Below the pieces are notes generated by a model that was not told the DNA's origin, ran no database searches, and worked only from the letters and a program-made list of their open reading frames with translations. Shown in pieces: positions 60,150-64,000 of a stretch of DNA of 64,000 nt. The position numbers were made by a program, and so were the translations under genes. The stretch is from CAZSSH01 sp964609825. GTDB lineage: Bacteria; Verrucomicrobiota; Lentisphaeria; Victivallales; Victivallaceae. The DNA is taken from the NCBI GenBank assembly GCA_964609825.1, contig CAZSSH010000010.1, forward strand, positions 248,001 through 312,000, read 5' to 3'. How positions within the stretch are numbered: position 1 is the stretch's first letter; each line of letters opens with the position of its first letter.

Positions 60150-60740
60150 ATGCGTAATCGACGGCTTAAAATAAGTTTGATTATGATCGGCATCGTGATT
60201 ATTTTGTTGGCGGCATTGGCTGCGGTCGGCATTTGGATGATTAAAAATCATCCGGATCGGGTGATCGTTGAGCAACCGCTTACAATCGAAGCGGCCGGAT
60301 TTGACAAACTCGCCGACAAATGCAATAAAATCGTTATTCGGGACGGCGGGTTCGGCTGCTGCTACAGGACGGATGATGATCCGGTGTTGGCCGAAATCAC
60401 CGACCCCGCCGTCATTCGGGAATTTTTTGATAACATTAAATTTGCCGGGACGGAGATAAAAGACCGCCAATGTGAATGCTGCGGGCGTCCCGGCATCGAT
60501 TTTTATCACAACGCCAAATTGCTGGCCGTTACCTCGGTGCAACACGGGAAATACCTGCGCTGGGGCGGGTTTTCGCTGCAGCGTCTCCGCTGGATCAATC
60601 TTCAAGTCGGTTTCAATGATGTGCCGTTTACCCCGGAGAGTGCGGCGTTTTTGCAAAAATTTATGGCACGTTACCAAGTTAAATTAATCCCGGATCCGCC
60701 GCCGGTGGAGCCTACGGTGCAACCATTGGGGCGGCGGTGA
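60150..60740 (+). CDS. Membrane-anchored hypothetical protein
   Basis: This 196 aa protein has an N-terminal transmembrane helix (ISLIMIGIVIILLAALAAVG, residues about 9-28) and a periplasmic or extracellular domain of about 165 residues. The domain has a Cys cluster (CNKIV, FGCCYR, CECCGRPGID) that may form disulphides or bind metal. No family recognised. Ribosome binding site AAAGGA. It overlaps the convergent beta-helix gene by 29 bases. Its own codon bias is like its neighbours. Confidence 0.62.
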   Translation: MRNRRLKISLIMIGIVIILLAALAAVGIWMIKNHPDRVIVEQPLTIEAAGFDKLADKCNKIVIRDGGFGCCYRTDDDPVLAEITDPAVIREFFDNIKFAGTEIKDRQCECCGRPGIDFYHNAKLLAVTSVQHGKYLRWGGFSLQRLRWINLQVGFNDVPFTPESAAFLQKFMARYQVKLIPDPPPVEPTVQPLGRR

Positions 60741-63030
60741 CCGCATTGCCCTCGACGACAATATTTTGGCAGCTGTCGGGGTTGAAATAGACGCCCGGCT
60801 TGGGCATCAAGGGCGACTCGACCATGCGGTTGTTGACGATTTTGACATTGCTTGCGTTGGCCAAAATAAAGGAGCCGCGGTAAGGTAGATTGCGCTTGCG
60901 CGGTGTCTGCTGATAAAAGACGTTGTCGCGGATGGTCAGATTTTGCACCGAGCTGATAAAGGCAACCATGCCGTAGGTGTCTTTAAAGGTGTTGTTTTCG
61001 AGCAAAATATCCGACAAAATGGGGTATTTTGTCTGCTCGCTCGAGGGGTCGCGCTTGAGGTAAACCCCCATATAAATATCGCGTTCCTTGCCGTCATTTT
61101 TGGCGCCGCTCGGGTTGACCGAGTCAAAAAAGTTGTTGCGGATCACCACATTTTTGACGCCGTAGCCCTCGCTCCACAAATTAAAGGTATAGCCGGTCTC
61201 CAGCTTGATGGCGCCCATTTCATTATGAAAAAAGCGGTTGTTCTCAATCGTGACGTCGCGGGCCAAAATCAGCAGCCCCCGCGCCCGGTTGTCGTGAAAA
61301 TAGCTGTTGCGGATTATGATGTTGCGGCTGTCATAGTGGCGGTTAAAGAGGATGAAGCCCTCATTGTTCGGCTCCGGGACGGTTTCGGCAAAGGTGATCA
61401 GGTGTTCGCCCTTGGCGGGATCGACCGGGGTGACCGACACTATTTTGCCGGTGAAGCCGGAGGGGGAGTAGTCGCCGTGCCGGAGCTCGATGCTCATGCC
61501 GGGGGCGATGGTGCCGACGCTGCGGAAATTTCTGGTGGTGACCGAGGTTGGCCCGGACTTTACCGCATAGGCGGAGATGTCGTGGACATTGAGACAATCA
61601 TCGGCGCCGAGGCTGAATTCGCAGTTTTCCATTTGAAAAAAGCCGCGCGACTGCATGATGTGGCAGTGGTCGGCGGTGCATGTAATGACGCGCTTTTTGT
61701 CATTCTTGGGGGCCGCGATATTGACTTTGACAAACTGCCAGTACTGCTGGGTGCCGCCGACCACCAAAGCGTGCCCGGCACAGGAGTAAATATTGATGTT
61801 TTGCAACGTCAAATGAGTGTTGCTTTGCATCTCAATCCCATTCATATCATAATAATAGTGCTGCATCCGAAAGAGTTGACCGGCTTGAAACGGCGTAAAT
61901 TGGCCGGGGTTGCCTTTAATACGGAGAGTGTTGTCAGTGAGCCACTCCCAGTCGGGGCGCTCCTTGCCGGCAAAAAATTCAAACGAGCGGGTGAAGCCGC
62001 CCTCGATCCCGACCGAGTTGGTGACAGGATCAAAGCTGCTTAAAATTGCAATACGCATATCGCGGCGCGGGAATTTGTCATAATCGCGGAAGCGGAAATC
62101 GACCGAGTGATCGTCGGCGCGGGTGACCTCGACGACGCTCGCCAAGGGGTCCTTGGCCCAGTCCCAGTCCATATTAAAGTTGCCGAGCTTGACGCGCTCG
62201 CAGTTTTCAACCCGGAAGTTGGATTTTTGCTGCTTGCGATAGACAAGGGTCGCGCCGCCGCCGTCGAGCTCAAAGTCGCGCATATTCTCCAACCGGACCG
62301 GCTCATTGGCGGTCATTTGATAAACACCGGGCGCGAGCACAAGTTTCCCCGCGCCAATTTTGCGGCAGTGCTCCAAGGCGCGATTGAGTTGCAACGTGTT
62401 GTCTGTATTTTGCTCCGAGACCCCGAAGTCGGCGGCGTTGACCACGGTTTTACCGTCTATTTGCGGAAGGTTGACGCTGAACTCTTTGGCTCCCGTCGGC
62501 AACGTGCCAAAGCTGCCGGTGAAAGGCTCGGCATGGTCGGCAAAGGCGATGAACTCGTTGGCGGCGCTTTGCAGTAATTTGAAATCGGCGATTTCCCCTT
62601 TGAGACGGCGAAAGCTGTGGATCTGAAACGAGTAGTCCGCCGCCTCGTTGGTTTGAAATGGGATCGTTACCGTCTCCCAGCCGGCGCTGTCGCCGTAGTT
62701 TTGATGCAACGTGTCGCGGTTGCCGCCCGGGGCTGACAACGGACGGCAAATGATATGAAAAAATTTGTTTTTGATATCAGGCTCTTCCACCCGGCAGCGA
62801 AAGCTGGCCGTGTACGAGGTCATCGGCTGCAACGCGCCGGGTTTGGTTTGGATCAAGGTATTCCAATCATTGTTGACATTGGCGGTGTCGACGCTGATGC
62901 TTTTGCCGTCCACCGACAGTTTGACCAGCGCCGGGTTGAGCTTGAGTTGGGAAAAGCCGTCGATGGACAAATTTTCCGCCGATAAGTTAATCCAGCCGGC
63001 GGCGAACAGCAGTAACACAATTGTTTTCAT
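60712..63030 (-). CDS. Secreted right-handed beta-helix protein, GH110-like (alpha-galactosidase family type)
   Basis: This 772 aa protein has signal peptide MKTIVLLLFAAGWINLSA. A carbohydrate-binding-like domain (about residues 20-170) precedes a long parallel beta-helix (about 195-765) with repeated short strands. FGVSEQNTDNTLQLNRALEHC starts the helix, and GADDCLNVHDIS and NRARGLLILARDVTIENNRFF are typical stretches. The D-D-C-L-N-V-H motif and order resemble GH110 alpha-1,3-galactosidases active on blood-group B and similar glycans, but other beta-helix lyases or GHs remain possible. Overlaps the convergent membrane-protein gene by 29 bases. Confidence 0.65.
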   Translation of the reverse strand: MKTIVLLLFAAGWINLSAENLSIDGFSQLKLNPALVKLSVDGKSISVDTANVNNDWNTLIQTKPGALQPMTSYTASFRCRVEEPDIKNKFFHIICRPLSAPGGNRDTLHQNYGDSAGWETVTIPFQTNEAADYSFQIHSFRRLKGEIADFKLLQSAANEFIAFADHAEPFTGSFGTLPTGAKEFSVNLPQIDGKTVVNAADFGVSEQNTDNTLQLNRALEHCRKIGAGKLVLAPGVYQMTANEPVRLENMRDFELDGGGATLVYRKQQKSNFRVENCERVKLGNFNMDWDWAKDPLASVVEVTRADDHSVDFRFRDYDKFPRRDMRIAILSSFDPVTNSVGIEGGFTRSFEFFAGKERPDWEWLTDNTLRIKGNPGQFTPFQAGQLFRMQHYYYDMNGIEMQSNTHLTLQNINIYSCAGHALVVGGTQQYWQFVKVNIAAPKNDKKRVITCTADHCHIMQSRGFFQMENCEFSLGADDCLNVHDISAYAVKSGPTSVTTRNFRSVGTIAPGMSIELRHGDYSPSGFTGKIVSVTPVDPAKGEHLITFAETVPEPNNEGFILFNRHYDSRNIIIRNSYFHDNRARGLLILARDVTIENNRFFHNEMGAIKLETGYTFNLWSEGYGVKNVVIRNNFFDSVNPSGAKNDGKERDIYMGVYLKRDPSSEQTKYPILSDILLENNTFKDTYGMVAFISSVQNLTIRDNVFYQQTPRKRNLPYRGSFILANASNVKIVNNRMVESPLMPKPGVYFNPDSCQNIVVEGNAVTAAPMVAP

Positions 63031-63067
63031 AACTCAACTCCCTGACATTGATCAATTGACGAAAAAG

Positions 63068-63096
63068 AGTATACTCTTATTTGCCGGGCAATGCAA
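63068..63096 (-). promoter_or_regulatory. Promoter of beta-helix gene
   Basis: On the minus strand, TTGCAT and TATACT are separated by 17 bases, 37 bases before the start. Confidence 0.75.
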
Positions 63097-63115
63097 GGGC
63101 GAAACGGCTGAAAAA

Positions 63116-64000
63116 TCAAAAAATTGATGGTGTTTGCCCGAATCCGGGGGCGATTTCACTTGCCAGCGCCGCGAACAACTCATTGGTCATTTGGCGGATT
63201 TCCGTTAAGGAGCACACGGCGGCGGTCAGCGGGTCAAGGGTGATCGCCCACCTGATTTTTTGGCAGTCGCATGTGAGCGCGCCGTCGGCGGCCAGCAATT
63301 GGGCGTTGATCATCATCCGGTTGAGCCCGGCCAGTTGCTCCGGGTAATTGTCGATGCGGCAGGGCTGGATGCCGCCGCCGTTCACCAGACACGGGACCTC
63401 GACGCAGGCCTCCGGCGGCAGTGACGGGATGAGCCCGTGATTGATGACATTTAAATTGGCCGCAAAATTGACGTTGCCGACGATGGCGGCAATGATTTGG
63501 ATCGCATACTCGTCGCTGGTTTTCAAGTCGTCAAGAGTGTCGGCGGCCAACAAGTGGGCGATTTCGGCATCATTTTGCTTTTGGAGCTCGGGGAGGATTT
63601 TAATCGAGGCGCCGCTTATCCCGTCGCTCATTTGCCGCCAGTCAATGGCCCCGCCTGCGGGCGGTTGGTGGGAGCAAACCTGATCCAGGATGTCGCGGCG
63701 TTTGCGGAAATAAGGGCTATACTCGCTGTTGTGTCCGCTCGACTCGGTGACAAAATAGCCGAAGTGGCGAAAGAGCTCAAAGCGGACTTTGTCCTGTTGG
63801 TAAATCTCGGGATTGTCCATCGCTCGGCGCAAGGCGGGATAGAGGTCCTGACCGTCGGCCGACAAATTGAGCATAAACGCCTGATGGTTGACCCCGGCGC
63901 AACGGTAACGGACAGTGGCCGGATCGATTTGCAGATATTGGGAAATTTCGCGGACGGTGTTGACGACACTGTGGCAGAGCCCGACGACTTTGACCGACTT
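63116..64000 (-). CDS. GH4 family alpha-galactosidase/alpha-glucosidase, N-terminus outside window
   Basis: The frame is open to the window end, giving 294 C-terminal residues. It shows KSVKVVGLCHSVVNTV (the GH4 Cys metal ligand), RCAGVNHQAFML (His ligand), FRHFGYFVTESSGHNSEYSPYFRK and CVEVPCLVNGGGIQPC. GH4 uses NAD and a divalent metal with an oxidise-eliminate-reduce mechanism. The ESSGHNSEYSPYFRK stretch fits the alpha-galactosidase/alpha-glucosidase branch rather than the 6-phospho-glucosidase branch. No signal peptide can be judged. Confidence 0.88.
   Translation of the reverse strand, partial: KSVKVVGLCHSVVNTVREISQYLQIDPATVRYRCAGVNHQAFMLNLSADGQDLYPALRRAMDNPEIYQQDKVRFELFRHFGYFVTESSGHNSEYSPYFRKRRDILDQVCSHQPPAGGAIDWRQMSDGISGASIKILPELQKQNDAEIAHLLAADTLDDLKTSDEYAIQIIAAIVGNVNFAANLNVINHGLIPSLPPEACVEVPCLVNGGGIQPCRIDNYPEQLAGLNRMMINAQLLAADGALTCDCQKIRWAITLDPLTAAVCSLTEIRQMTNELFAALASEIAPGFGQTPSIF

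Noticed and set aside
1..64000. CRISPR arrays and rRNA genes
   Set aside because: No regularly spaced repeat arrays or rRNA-like stretches were seen in the window.

Overview
The window looks like a chromosomal segment from a member of the Lentisphaerota (Victivallis-like), within the Planctomycetota-Verrucomicrobiota group. I infer this from three things: repeated secreted pseudopilin genes with the FTLIELLVVIAIIAILASM prepilin head placed beside glycoside hydrolase (GH) genes, an unusually dense set of GHs with single-gene LacI/GntR/AraC regulators, and a Sec/cell-biology core of bacterial type. This is inference from gene content; no 16S gene is present. Most of the window is GC-rich with well-made ribosome binding sites. 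One stretch (about 25.3-28.0 kb) is conspicuously AT-rich.

Layout. 1-8.7 kb: end of a sigma-70 factor, a three-gene Fe(III)-type ABC importer, a GH106-like enzyme and a Gfo/Idh/MocA oxidoreductase. 8.7-13.6 kb: tagaturonate epimerase UxaE, then yajC-secDF-ybaB, closed by a clear terminator. 13.6-22.1 kb: a double alpha/beta-hydrolase esterase, ZupT, a secreted GH5, an AraC regulator diverging from a URO-D-family protein, a 59-residue Cys/His mini-protein and a secreted alpha-barrel protein. 22.4-24.2 kb: PiT phosphate transporter with its DUF47/PhoU-like partner. 24.4-28.1 kb: a recombination hot spot with an IS3-type transposase remnant, an exported nickel superoxide dismutase, a degenerate tRNA-Leu copy joined to an integrase N-terminus, an AT-rich cargo pair (zinc-ribbon membrane protein and FRG-domain protein), and the intact tRNA-Leu(UAA). 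28.2-35.0 kb: a tightly overlapping pyrR-pyrB-pyrC-M20 peptidase-hemW-truA-ATP-cone operon. 35.1-37.6 kb: SGNH hydrolase plus GH53. 37.7-40.1 kb: the AmmeMemoRadiSam set (MEMO-AMMECR1 fusion facing its radical SAM partner). 40.2-52.8 kb: regulator-GH-pseudopilin modules. 52.8-64 kb: sugar isomerase, two sialidase-like paralogues, a C39-type lipoprotein peptidase, GH78, a GyrI-like protein, a GH110-like beta-helix protein and a GH4 enzyme cut by the window end.

Together the genes describe a polysaccharide degrader. Secreted GH5, GH10, GH53, esterase and beta-helix enzymes cut plant or mucin-type glycans. Cytosolic GH78/GH106/GH4/sialidase-like enzymes and sugar isomerases finish the job, and local regulators control individual modules. 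Many promoters share a TTGCAT-N17-TATATT form, and convergent genes repeatedly overlap at their stop codons.
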